DNA of 33,083 bases, taken from positions 1-33,083 of the forward strand of contig JAJTDF010000032.1 in assembly GCA_021294835.1 (NCBI GenBank). Reading direction: 5' to 3'. Of the stretch, positions 1 to 8,315 are shown in pieces (the first letter of the stretch is position 1; each line of letters begins with the position of its first letter). The translations under genes and the position numbers were made by a program. The DNA comes from Planctomycetaceae bacterium. Lineage in GTDB: Bacteria; Planctomycetota; Phycisphaerae; Phycisphaerales; UBA1924. The notes under the pieces were generated by a model. It was not told the origin of the DNA. It saw nothing but the letters and a program-made list of their open reading frames with translations, and did not search any database.

Positions 1-1
1 G

Positions 2-457
2 GGCGGCTCCGCTGGAGCCCGAGCCGAGCTGATCAACGCACCTCGACCGAACAGGCATCCGGGTTGTCCAAGGGAAGGGGGGAGACTACACGACTACAGC
101 GTCGTCATCACTGATGCCCTCGGCAATGCGCAACTGATCGGCAGCTACACAAGCGTGGTCGCAGGGGGCAATTCGTACTCGCAGCTGGTCGGCAACGGCT
201 GGTGGACCACGGACGGAAAGACTACGTGGTTTCCCCGAACCGGTGAGAGCTTTATCCTGCAGGCAGGAATGACCTACACGCTGAGTTTCAACAGCCTCAG
301 TCCGTACATTCGCGACGTCATGGGCAACATCACGGGAGTCGACGATCGAACCACCTTTCTGGACGATATCGTCCTGACCACCCAGCCGATCCCCTCTCCT
401 GGGGTTGCAGTGCTGCTCGGTCTGGGTGGCTTGCTGGCGGCACGCCGCCGTCGTTGA
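2..457 (+). CDS. PEP-CTERM sorting domain protein, 3' end only
   Basis: The frame is open from the left window edge to the stop, giving about 151 residues of a protein whose start lies outside. The last 21 residues are a PEP-CTERM-type tail: a Pro-Ser-Pro-Gly motif, a Leu/Gly-rich hydrophobic stretch, then four arginines. In this family the tail is recognised by an exosortase after Sec export and removed at the cell surface. The preceding part (DYSVVITDALGN onward, from about base 95) is beta-rich and includes a DDIVL stretch typical of jelly-roll 'choice-of-anchor' extracellular domains. The first roughly 30 codons look less protein-like and sit next to a G run, so a frameshift or sequencing slip near base 80 cannot be excluded. 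The specific function is not recognisable. Confidence 0.72.
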   Translation, partial: GGSAGARAELINAPRPNRHPGCPREGGRLHDYSVVITDALGNAQLIGSYTSVVAGGNSYSQLVGNGWWTTDGKTTWFPRTGESFILQAGMTYTLSFNSLSPYIRDVMGNITGVDDRTTFLDDIVLTTQPIPSPGVAVLLGLGGLLAARRRR

Positions 458-1016
458 AGCGGGCAGGCGGTCCGCCAGTCGAGTGCAACGTGACTGGCGA
501 CCGTCGCAGACGCTTGAGTTGGGATCGCTTGGAGGATCGCTTGTGGCCGATTGGTCGGGACGATCGCTGCCGGCCATTCGGCGTCACGCATGCAGCCCAC
601 GGATCATGCCAATCGCCGCTGACAGTCAGGCTGACGAGGCCGGAGTGGGCGGGACGCAGCCACCTTGGGGTGCGGGCAGTGTTCAGACATGCTGTCTACG
701 CGAGGGCTGCCGGCAGAAGGTGCTGTCTTCGTTGATGCAAAGCCTGCGTCAGGCAGCTTCGGATCAGGCAAGAGTTGCTCCGGGGGCGGGCATAGCCGTT
801 TCCGCATGGCGGTCGTGGCGACGCACAAAGAGCCGTTCATCGGCGAGGTGCGGTCGAACTCATCTGGGGAGACGTTGATGTCAACAGACCATCTGCAGGG
901 CGTGCGTTCATCGCCATCAGTCTGAAGATGCGGCTTGAGGCTGTGACCAGCCGGGCACGGACCAGTCGGCGGGTGAAACCGCGCACCGGTCAGCAGTCGC
1001 CGGTCGAAGACGGTCG
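458..1016. other. Gene-free stretch of 559 bases
   Basis: Several overlapping open frames exist on both strands, but none shows a Shine-Dalgarno sequence with a sensible start, a recognisable domain or the composition of its neighbours. They are typical chance frames of GC-rich DNA. The flanking genes point at each other, so this is the shared 3' region of two convergent genes. A short perfect inverted repeat (GACGGT, 4-base loop, ACCGTC) at 1009-1024 overlaps the stop codon of the leftward gene and may help end its transcript. Confidence 0.5.
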
Positions 1017-1889
1017 TCACCGTCGACGCAGCGCGGCCAGAGTGCCGCCAATCATCAGCAGTCCCAAAGGGCCTGGTGACGGGATGGTCACCACCGCGCC
1101 GTACACCGTTCCGGTGAACCCGCCCAGACCGAATGTCAGCACGTTCGGGAGCCCCCCCATCCCCACGTTCAAGTTGATCACGGTGTTCTCGCCGGGCCAG
1201 TTGTGCGCATTCAGCAGGTTGTTGGCCGGATCGTTGACCGAGATCGTCGGGACGGCACCCAGTGTGTTGTATCCGGTCATGACAAACGCGTGCCCTATGC
1301 CCGCGTTGGGGCTGTCCGAACCGCTGTAGTTGTCTGGCACGTCATAGCCGCCGGGTGCACCGTTGGGCCAGGCCACCGCCAGAAGCACGCCGGCGCCGGA
1401 CGAAAGTCGCTGTTGCAGGAACGTGAAGAAGTTCTGCCCGGACGGTGCCGCGAAGTTCGCCGCCAGCACCATCTGGGTGTTCCAATTGGCATTTCCCCCG
1501 AGGCTGTCGTTCGCTTCCAAGTACGCGTCAAGGCCGTTCGCGCAGCCGATCAGGCTTGTGCCGCCCGCGGGCGTGGTGCCCATGAGCTGCGCAATTGTGC
1601 CCGCAGCCGGTGGAACGCCTCCGATGTTGGCGTTCACCCCGTTGTCGGCCGCGCCGCCCGGTCCAAATGGGCTGCCGCGCCGCAACGCCGGGTCGGAGGT
1701 GGAGAACCAGTACACCAGATCGGCCCCGGCGGTCGGTGCGCAGTAGTTCCGCCACGCGGGGTTCTGATACTGCGAGAAGTCGGGGATGCCGTTGACTTGG
1801 AACTGGGCGGGCTGTGCCCACACCGTTCCGGTGAGCGAAGCGATCGCCAGAAGCGCCGAAAGCCCGTGGTTGCGAAGCTCGGTGTGCAT
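1017..1889 (-). CDS. Exported C39-like cysteine peptidase fold protein with PEP-CTERM tail
   Basis: The protein has 290 residues. The start at 1889 is chosen because AAAGGAG lies eight bases upstream and the protein then begins with a good signal peptide (cleavage near VWA-Q26); the frame is open further upstream but that part is not protein-like. Residues 30-240 resemble C39-like papain-fold peptidases: a Gln-rich segment before Cys50 in NYCAPTAGA, His200 in GIGHAFVMTGYN and Asp220 in SVNDP fit the Cys-His-Asp triad spacing, and Gln40 or Gln42 could form the oxyanion hole. Residues 270-290 are a PEP-CTERM tail (PSPG, hydrophobic stretch, RRR). Peptidase activity is an inference; some C39-like proteins are inactive. 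The gene appears monocistronic, and no ABC exporter domain is attached, unlike bacteriocin-processing C39 proteins. Confidence 0.8.
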   Translation of the reverse strand: MHTELRNHGLSALLAIASLTGTVWAQPAQFQVNGIPDFSQYQNPAWRNYCAPTAGADLVYWFSTSDPALRRGSPFGPGGAADNGVNANIGGVPPAAGTIAQLMGTTPAGGTSLIGCANGLDAYLEANDSLGGNANWNTQMVLAANFAAPSGQNFFTFLQQRLSSGAGVLLAVAWPNGAPGGYDVPDNYSGSDSPNAGIGHAFVMTGYNTLGAVPTISVNDPANNLLNAHNWPGENTVINLNVGMGGLPNVLTFGLGGFTGTVYGAVVTIPSPGPLGLLMIGGTLAALRRR

Positions 1890-2599
1890 CTCTGTTCTCC
1901 TTTCATCCAGCGGTGTCTGTGAGTGTGCCCGTCTCGCAGCAGCCAACCGGCCTGCCCAGCGCCATGATGTGTGGTGGCACCCTGATCTCTCGCGGCCCGC
2001 TGAGCCTCCAGCCCGGCCGGCGGCGCTACGACGAACAAGCACAGAATGAGTGTGCCGCGCCAGGCCCCAGTCTGTCAAGGGGCAGTCGGCAACTTCAGGC
2101 CACGCAAAGATGCCTGATCCCGGCTGAGTGGCGGTGCATTGCCCCCCGCCCTTCGCCACGCCCTCTGGTCTGGCGTCTGTCACCATCGGGTACTGCTTGG
2201 TCGCCCTGGCCGTCCTCAACCTCCGTGCCAGATCGCACTTGCTCTGACCCCACACGCCTGCACCCTTGCCTGCGAGCATCCAGATCCGCTGAACTGATCG
2301 ACCGCCTCATCGCCACACGCCGCGGCAGCCTGATCAGGCCACACCATTTCAGGTGAAGGGACAATCCGTGTTCAACTCCACTCGGTCGTGTCGCGTGACT
2401 GAGTGGTTACCATGCTGGTGGGATGGAACAAGGTGGTGCTCGCACGCCGCGCCGGCAGGCGGGAGCATGATGCGGATCGGGCGACCGATGGACCGAACGT
2501 AACCGGTGGAACGATCGGGGCCCCGCATCAGGCGCGAACGGAGGGCACCGCGGCTGGCGTGCCGGTTCGGAAGTGTCCCACGGACGAAAGGAACGTCCC
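1890..2599. other. Divergent intergenic region of 710 bases, no supportable gene
   Basis: This lies between the leftward C39-like gene and the rightward small membrane protein, so it should hold both promoters. Overlapping open frames occur on both strands but none has a ribosome-binding site, family motif or credible composition. The only clear signals are the Shine-Dalgarno sequences at the two edges (AAAGGAG before 1889 and AAAGGAA before 2600). No good -35/-10 pair was found by eye. Confidence 0.45.
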
Positions 2600-3016
2600 A
2601 TGGCGTGCCAATCGCCAACCTTGCCAAACTCGCTCGTCGAGCCGGTGAGCTCTCGGGTTCTGCGTTGGACGGCCCGTGGAGGAGTGGTGGTGTGGACGGG
2701 CTTCTGGGGCTGGTTCAACGTCGCGTCGATGATGGGGGAAAGCGACGGGTTCATGCACCACCTTGAGGTGCTCGGCATCACGCTTGGGCTGGCGGTGGCA
2801 GCCTGGTTCTGGCCGACGATCGGCGGGGTGCTGATGGTCGTTGGCGGATTGCTGGCCGCCGCGGCGTTTCCCAATCGAGCCGCGTTCTGGCTGTTGGCCG
2901 CGCCAGCGACAGCCATCGGCCTGCTGCTGCTGCTCTCACGCATCCAATGGCCTCCGGGAACGGCCCTCAAGGCTGATCGGAAGGAAGTCGATCAACAGCC
3001 GGCCGCGGACCACTGA
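2600..3016 (+). CDS. Small four-helix membrane protein of unknown function
   Basis: The protein has 138 residues. The ATG at 2600 is preferred over one nine codons upstream because AAAGGAA precedes it. It is strongly hydrophobic, with about four membrane segments at residues 25-43, 56-72, 72-90 and 97-113, a short polar N-terminus and a charged C-terminus. The pattern of an RWTAR motif leading into helix 1, a short loop with HH-E before helix 2 and Trp-Pro-Thr-Ile-Gly-Gly in helix 3 resembles an uncharacterised small membrane protein family (DUF7670-like) that I recognise only loosely. It stands alone between long noncoding stretches, so context gives no function. Confidence 0.72.
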   Translation: MACQSPTLPNSLVEPVSSRVLRWTARGGVVVWTGFWGWFNVASMMGESDGFMHHLEVLGITLGLAVAAWFWPTIGGVLMVVGGLLAAAAFPNRAAFWLLAAPATAIGLLLLLSRIQWPPGTALKADRKEVDQQPAADH

Positions 3017-3259
3017 GGCAGCCGTCGCGGGTTGGGCGGCGTTGTCGCCGAATCCAGAATCACCATCGCGACCATACCGGTGCGGCTGGCTCTTGTGCCA
3101 TACGTCGCGGGCATGATCGACACGATCGGGACCCGCATCAGCCGCCGATCCGTGCCCGCAGTTCACGCCCCAGGGGCGAGCCCGTCATGCACCCATCCGC
3201 AGGCCTGTCACATGGGCGAGCAGATGCTGTGTCAGCCCGCCCTACTCAGCTCGCCCTGA

Positions 3260-4681
3260 TCAGTTGACGACAACCGCGTCCTTGGGGACGGTGGTCGCTC
3301 CAACCGCCCCATCCACAAGTGACGCTCCGCCGGTGGCGATCACCCGGGCGTACCAATGGGCCGACGCCTTGAGCGTCCGCTTCTGGGTCGCGTAATCCAC
3401 GTGCACCAGACCAAACCGCTCCTTGTAGCCCTCGGCCCATTCGAAGTTGTCCAGCAGCGACCAGTGGAAGTACCCCTGCACCGGCACGCCCTCGGCCACC
3501 GCTCGCGAAAGGGCCAGCAAATACCTCCGCGTGAAGTCGATCCGCTGTGGGTCGTTCACGTGCCCGTGCACGTCCGGCCAGTCCAGATTCGACATGCCGT
3601 TCTCGGTCACCACTACCGGGAGCTTGTACCGTTCGGCGATGAACTTCGGGCCCCAATACAGGCACTCCGGCGTCACCGGCCAGCGGAAGGCCGTCAGCGG
3701 CATGCCGGGCGGGTGGGGCACAGCCTCGGGCTGGCCCGTGGGCCCGGCACGAACCGGTGCCCCCGAATAGATGTTCAGTCCATAGAAATCCAGCGGCGGG
3801 CACATCATCTCCATGTCGCCCGAACGGATGCGGGGCACTGCCGCCCCGTAGTACGCCAGCCCATCCTCGGGGTAGTGTCCGAAGATCACCGGGTCAGCGA
3901 ACCATGTGTTGGTCCAGTGACCGGGCTTGTCGACACTGAAGGTGGACCGCCGCGCGGCGGCGACATTGTCCGGGTGCTCTGTCACCGGGTAATCCACACG
4001 CCCCACTGGGGCCCAGCCGATCTGCACCGGTCGCTTCGCTGCAGTTCGCATCGCGCGAACGGCTGAGCCATGAGCCATCAGCGTGTGGTGAGAGGCGAGC
4101 AACTGCTCCCGCATCGACAGCTTCAGCCCCGGTGCGTGCACGCCTGTGGCGTGTCCGAGGTTGATGTAGATCTGCGGCTCGTTGAGCGTCATCCAGTGCC
4201 CAACCCGGTCGGCCAGATGGGAGGTGACCGCCGCGGCATAATCCGTGAACCACTGCACGCTGTCGCGGTTCAGCCAGCCGCCCCGGTTTTGCAGAGCCTG
4301 AGGCATGTCCCAGTGGAACAGCGTCAGCCACGGCTGAACGCCCTGCGCGAGCATGGCGTCCACCAGCCGGCTGTAGAAGTCCAGCCCGGCCCAGTTGGGT
4401 GTGCCGGTGCCATCGGGGAAGATGCGGGGCCACGCCACCGAAAAGCGATACGCCTTCAGGCCGATCCGGCCCATAATGGCGCAATCCTCCTGATAGCGGT
4501 GGTAGTGGTCGCAGGCGTGCACGCCCGTCTCGCCGCCCACCACCGCCCCGGGCCGGGTGCAGAAGACATCCCACACGCTGGGGCCTCGCCCGTCGGCGTC
4601 AACAGCGCCTTCGATCTGGTAGCTGCTGGAGCCGGCGCCCCACACAAAGTCAGCGGGAAACGAGGGAATGTGGCTGGTCAT
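3260..4681 (-). CDS. GH1 family beta-glucosidase (cytoplasmic)
   Basis: The protein has 473 residues, the normal GH1 length, and hydrolyses terminal beta-linked sugars from oligosaccharides by a retaining mechanism. The acid/base is Glu168 in TLNEPQ and the nucleophile is Glu360 in VVTENGM. The N-terminal FVWGAGSSSYQIEGA, the WPRIFP segment, LFHWDMPQAL and the late FEWAEGYKERFGL motif are all classic GH1 landmarks in the correct order. There is no signal peptide, so it acts in the cytoplasm on imported oligosaccharides. The start at 4681 leaves 88 bases after the permease stop and puts the family-typical N-terminus (PADFVWG) near residue 10; its Shine-Dalgarno is weak. It is the last gene of the leftward transporter operon, so it probably degrades what that transporter brings in. 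The exact sugar preference cannot be read from sequence. Confidence 0.95.
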   Translation of the reverse strand: MTSHIPSFPADFVWGAGSSSYQIEGAVDADGRGPSVWDVFCTRPGAVVGGETGVHACDHYHRYQEDCAIMGRIGLKAYRFSVAWPRIFPDGTGTPNWAGLDFYSRLVDAMLAQGVQPWLTLFHWDMPQALQNRGGWLNRDSVQWFTDYAAAVTSHLADRVGHWMTLNEPQIYINLGHATGVHAPGLKLSMREQLLASHHTLMAHGSAVRAMRTAAKRPVQIGWAPVGRVDYPVTEHPDNVAAARRSTFSVDKPGHWTNTWFADPVIFGHYPEDGLAYYGAAVPRIRSGDMEMMCPPLDFYGLNIYSGAPVRAGPTGQPEAVPHPPGMPLTAFRWPVTPECLYWGPKFIAERYKLPVVVTENGMSNLDWPDVHGHVNDPQRIDFTRRYLLALSRAVAEGVPVQGYFHWSLLDNFEWAEGYKERFGLVHVDYATQKRTLKASAHWYARVIATGGASLVDGAVGATTVPKDAVVVN

Positions 4682-4769
4682 GGATGAGCTTTCGTATCGG
4701 TGGCTTGCGGCTGGGGAGGTGGAACGCACGGACGGGACGAGTGGGGGGGGCAAGGGCCTGAGAGCGGGA

Positions 4770-5639
4770 CTAGCCCTTCACGGCACCCGAGGTCAGACCG
4801 GAAATGAACTCGCGCTGCAGCAGCAGGAACAAGCCAAGCACCGGGATGATGGACACCAGCGTGGCGGCCATCAGCAGGCCGTAGTCCTGGTAGTATGTGC
4901 CCTTGAGTTGAGCGATAAAGACAGCCAAGGGGAACTTGGCCGGGGTTTGCAGCACGATCTGCGGGCCAATGTAGTTGGTCCAGGCGCCCAGGAACGTGAT
5001 GAGCATGAAGGCGCCGACCATTGGCCGCACCAGCGGCAGGGCGATCAGCGAGAACAGCCGCAGTTCGCTGCAGCCGTCGATGCGGGCCGCCTCCAGCAAC
5101 TGGTCCGGAACCGATGAGGTCATCGCCTGACGGAACAGGAACACGCCGAACGCCGGCGCTGCCGCCGGAAGGATCAGCCCCCAGTACGAGTCCAGCAGGC
5201 TGATCTGGTACAGCACCGTATAGCTGGGCGCCAGCAGCAGCGGGCCGGGGATCGTCACCGCGGCCAGCACCAGCGCCGCCGCCCAGGTCCGCCCCCGGAA
5301 CTGCAGCTTGGCAAGGGCATAGCCCGCGGCAGCGCACAGCAGCGTGGCCAGGGCCGCGGTGGTGGCCGAAAGGAAGACGGAGATCAGGGCCGCCCGACCC
5401 AGCCCCAGGCTGCCAAGCAGGGTGCGGAAGTGGATGACCGTCAGCCGGTTCCACGCAACCCCGAGGAACCCCTCCGGGTTCAGGGGCAGGAACGTCGAAG
5501 CGACCACGTCCTCATTCAGCTTGAACGCGGCGCACAGCAGCCAGACGAACGGCGTCAGCATCAGCGCGGCAGCGATCAGCAGCAGGCCATGCACGCCCAC
5601 GAAGGCGGCCGTGCGCGAGTTGGAGACGGAGCGAGTCAT
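4770..5639 (-). CDS. Carbohydrate ABC transporter permease, MalG-type
   Basis: The protein has 289 residues and about six membrane helices. It is one of two membrane subunits of a CUT1-type sugar importer. The EAA loop that docks the ATPase is at residues 183-202 (EAARIDG, then a spacer, then LPL.RP), the form typical of MalG/AraQ-like subunits, and TNYIGP in the next helix is also characteristic. The ATG overlaps the stop of the partner permease by four bases (ATGA), which implies translational coupling. The protein is slightly longer than the minimal family because of a loop at residues 40-80. The cognate ATPase is not in the window. An 88-base gap separates it from the GH1 gene in the same direction. 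Confidence 0.93.
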   Translation of the reverse strand: MTRSVSNSRTAAFVGVHGLLLIAAALMLTPFVWLLCAAFKLNEDVVASTFLPLNPEGFLGVAWNRLTVIHFRTLLGSLGLGRAALISVFLSATTAALATLLCAAAGYALAKLQFRGRTWAAALVLAAVTIPGPLLLAPSYTVLYQISLLDSYWGLILPAAAPAFGVFLFRQAMTSSVPDQLLEAARIDGCSELRLFSLIALPLVRPMVGAFMLITFLGAWTNYIGPQIVLQTPAKFPLAVFIAQLKGTYYQDYGLLMAATLVSIIPVLGLFLLLQREFISGLTSGAVKG

Positions 5640-6583
5640 GCCGCGTCTTCCTCCCCCCGCGAGAGCAGCCGCTGCGCCACGGCGCAGACCACCAGCAGCA
5701 CGGCCAGCACCCAGCCGATGGCTGAGGCGTAGCCCAGATCGCCGATCTCAAAGCCGGTCTGGTACAGGTACATCACGATCGTCAGGCCCCGGTTCTCTGG
5801 GCCGGCCGAGCTGTTCAGCATCAAGTACGGCAGCTCGAACAGCTGGAACGACCCGATCACCGACAGCAGCACCACAAACCCCGCGACCGGTCGGATCGCC
5901 GGCAGCGTGACCAGCCGGAACCGGGCCCAAGGGCCGGCCCCGTCAATGCGAGCGGCCTCCATCAGGTCCTGCCGTACGTTCTGGAGGGCGGCGAGGAAGT
6001 ACACCATGTTGAACCCGACCCACTGCCACAGCGACGCGATGACCAGCGCCGCCATGATGGCGTTCTGCAGCCACGGGTACTCCAGATCCCAGCCGATGGT
6101 CGAGTGCAGGGCCCGGTTGATCAGCCCCGTCCGCTTCTCGAACATGATGCCGAAGATCATCGCGACATACACCACCCCAACCAGCGACGGCGAGAAGAAG
6201 ATCAGCCGGAACGCGGCCCGGGCGCGAACATCAGGCCGGTTCAGCAGCATCGCCAGCCCCAGCGCCAGGGGCAACTGAATCAGTACCGAAGTGGCGGCAT
6301 AGATGGCCGTGTTCCGCACCGCGATCCAGAATAGCGGATCGGCAAACAGGGCCGAGAAGTTCCGGCCGCCCACAAAGTTCGTCGCCGACGGCCCGAAGGT
6401 CTGCAGCACCGCCAGGCGGGCCGCCTCGCCAAGGGGCCACAGCACAAACAGGGCGAACAGAATCAGCCATGGGGCCAGCAGCAGCCACGCGGCCAGCGCC
6501 GGGCCGCTGAGCGAGCGCCGACGGGGCGCCGCCGCAGAGGCCTGCGGGCCGAGCGGGCCGGAGGCGGGGAGGGCGGGTGTCAC
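5636..6583 (-). CDS. Carbohydrate ABC transporter permease, MalF-type
   Basis: The protein has 315 residues. After a 25-residue polar N-terminus, six membrane helices follow, the first at about residues 29-50 (AAWLLLAPWLILFALFVLWP). The EAA docking loop starts at Glu209 (EAARIDGAG) and ends in RLVTLPAIRP, the usual MalF/UgpA/LacF form. It starts with GTG at 6583, whose last two bases with the next form a GTGA overlap with the stop of the substrate-binding protein gene, and it overlaps the MalG-type gene by four bases. The three transporter genes are therefore tightly coupled in the order binding protein, MalF-type, MalG-type. The two permeases would form the inner-membrane heterodimer. Confidence 0.93.
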   Translation of the reverse strand: MTPALPASGPLGPQASAAAPRRRSLSGPALAAWLLLAPWLILFALFVLWPLGEAARLAVLQTFGPSATNFVGGRNFSALFADPLFWIAVRNTAIYAATSVLIQLPLALGLAMLLNRPDVRARAAFRLIFFSPSLVGVVYVAMIFGIMFEKRTGLINRALHSTIGWDLEYPWLQNAIMAALVIASLWQWVGFNMVYFLAALQNVRQDLMEAARIDGAGPWARFRLVTLPAIRPVAGFVVLLSVIGSFQLFELPYLMLNSSAGPENRGLTIVMYLYQTGFEIGDLGYASAIGWVLAVLLVVCAVAQRLLSRGEEDAA

Positions 6584-8130
6584 TGGGCGGCTCCTCTCTG
6601 GGGCTCGGTCGGAGCGTCCAGCCCGGCGGGCAGGTCAACAAACGTGTTGCGCCGCATCTGCACCAGCACGGCCCGCTGGGCGTTCTCCAGCAGCTGCCGC
6701 GCCTCGGGCAGCAGATCCTCAACCGTCACCGGCAGACGTCGCTCGGCGTGGTCTTTCAGTGAGAGCAGGGCGTCCTGCACCCGTGCCTGTGCCAGGATGT
6801 AGTACGGGGAGGAACTGCGGGCCGGCACATCCCCCGCAAGGTCGATGTACATCCGGCCCTTGGGCTGGCCGGAGAAGAACGGGTCGGGCTTGTCGAAGAT
6901 CGGGTCCGACCAGTGGTCGCGTACCGGCGTGATGATGTCGCCCACCGTGTACAGCGTACGTGCCAGATCATCCGAGAGGTACAGCCGCTTGGCCACCTCG
7001 TACATCGCATCCACGTCTTTGGCCGTGCGGGCGATTCCCAGCATCGTGCCGCCCCAAACGCTGGTCCTCCGCTGGCTGGGCAGCGGCTTGGGCCAGGCCG
7101 GCAGGGGCATCAGTTTCACCTTCCCGGCCAATTGCGGAATCTCATTCCGCCAGATGTTGCACATCCAGTCGGGCATCAGGGCCGACACCACGTACCCCTC
7201 AAGCTTCAAGGCGTTGCCCGAGGCCGAGAAGTCCGGGGCGTCCCCCGCGATCCTCTTGCCCTTGGGGTACGGCTCACCGACACACCACGTCACCAGCGTG
7301 GCCAGCACGCGGGCGTTTGCTTCGCTGTTCACCGTCGGCACGCCCGCCTCGTCAAAGTACCCGCCGCCCGCCTGCAGCAGCAGCACTTCAATCAGGTCCG
7401 ACTGGCTTGGCCAGAAGTTGATCAGCCAGCGATCGGACTTGCCGTCGCCGTCCTTGTCGACCATCAGCGGGGCCATCTCCCTGGCGAAGTCCTCCCAGGT
7501 GTGGATCTTCGAAACGTCGATGCCCGCCGCTTCCACAATGTCCGCCCGGTAGCCGAGCATGACCGGGTGCACGTCATGCGGAATCCCGAAGATCCGGCCC
7601 CGGCTGCTCCACGGGCTGAACGACGGAGCGTTGATGCGGTCCAGCAGGCCGTCAGCGCGCAGCCGCTCGGTCAGGTCCACAAAGCCCACCGAGTCCACCG
7701 GACCGACGAACGCCCGTGCCGCGACCCGCCGCTCAACTTCCAGCAGTTCCGCCGTCGGCATGCCCGAGAGGAACCCCGAAAGCATCCGCCGTTCCAGCGC
7801 CGGCATGCTCAGCAGCAGAGGCGTCAGATGGCGTGACGGATCAGCTTCGCCCGCGTTCCACTGACGGATGATCGGCTCGTACATCTCGTGGTGCAGGCGG
7901 GCAAATGTCCACAGCTCCGGCCCCGACGACCGCGGCGCCGGGTTGGCCGCCACCATCACGCCCGACACCACCGCCAGAGCGCAGATCAGCAGCCCGCCGA
8001 ACGAGAACGGCAGCAGGTCCACCGCCCGGGTCAGGCGGGCTCGGACACCGCCATCCGAGGCATGGCCCGCCGGGCCGGAGCCTGCCGCGGCAGACGAGGG
8101 GACGTGGGCATCCGGGGTTTGGGTGGCCAT
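6580..8130 (-). CDS. Membrane-anchored extracellular solute-binding protein for a sugar ABC importer
   Basis: The protein has 516 residues. Residues 72-490 resemble family 1 solute-binding proteins: ELWTF beta strand, the IFGIPHDVHPVMLGYRADI hinge segment, TWEDFAREM, a DKDGDGKSDRW loop and a Trp-Gly-Gly-Thr segment near VWGGTMLGIA. It would capture oligosaccharides in the periplasm and hand them to the adjacent permeases. The N-terminus is unusual: 41 mostly polar residues followed by one hydrophobic helix (about residues 42-62) with no lipobox and no clear cleavage site, so the protein probably stays tethered by an uncleaved helix. There is no evident Shine-Dalgarno before the ATG at 8130. 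The first gene of the transporter operon, it sits 185 bases downstream of the GC-dockerin gene, with a terminator-like hairpin between. Confidence 0.9.
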   Translation of the reverse strand: MATQTPDAHVPSSAAAGSGPAGHASDGGVRARLTRAVDLLPFSFGGLLICALAVVSGVMVAANPAPRSSGPELWTFARLHHEMYEPIIRQWNAGEADPSRHLTPLLLSMPALERRMLSGFLSGMPTAELLEVERRVAARAFVGPVDSVGFVDLTERLRADGLLDRINAPSFSPWSSRGRIFGIPHDVHPVMLGYRADIVEAAGIDVSKIHTWEDFAREMAPLMVDKDGDGKSDRWLINFWPSQSDLIEVLLLQAGGGYFDEAGVPTVNSEANARVLATLVTWCVGEPYPKGKRIAGDAPDFSASGNALKLEGYVVSALMPDWMCNIWRNEIPQLAGKVKLMPLPAWPKPLPSQRRTSVWGGTMLGIARTAKDVDAMYEVAKRLYLSDDLARTLYTVGDIITPVRDHWSDPIFDKPDPFFSGQPKGRMYIDLAGDVPARSSSPYYILAQARVQDALLSLKDHAERRLPVTVEDLLPEARQLLENAQRAVLVQMRRNTFVDLPAGLDAPTEPQRGAAQ

Positions 8131-8190
8131 GGGCGGGAGGCCGGCCGTCGGGAGGACAGCCCGACGACGTGGGCGGAGGGGAACAGGGGG

Positions 8191-8224
8191 CGGAAAACGA
8201 CGGCGGACCGGTCAGGGTCCGCCG
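8191..8224 (-). terminator. Probable intrinsic terminator after the GC-dockerin gene
   Basis: A perfect 9-bp stem (CGGCGGACC with GGTCCGCCG, bases 8201-8209 and 8216-8224) encloses a six-base loop. Reading leftward it is followed by TCGTTTTCC, a short T run at 8197-8194. It lies about 92 bases beyond the stop of the GC-dockerin gene and 61 bases before the solute-binding protein gene, so it may end or attenuate transcripts arriving from lacI. Confidence 0.5.
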
Positions 8225-8315
8225 CCATGTCGGCGTACGTCCGGGCAGCCGAACTCACGGTTGTGGTCCACACGGGCGCCGTGCCGCGGGGCCGCGAGTC
8301 GGGCGGTTTGAAGGC

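Noticed and set aside
405..925. Overlapping open frames of 86-157 codons between the first two genes
   Set aside because: No Shine-Dalgarno, no motif, and composition typical of chance frames in GC-rich DNA; all frames overlap one another.
1913..2627. Long open frames on both strands upstream of the small membrane protein
   Set aside because: They overlap each other and lack ribosome-binding sites, domains or protein-like composition.
3214..3256. GGGCGAGC/GCTCGCCC inverted repeat considered as terminator of the GH1 gene
   Set aside because: The loop is 27 bases long and no T run follows; too weak to list.
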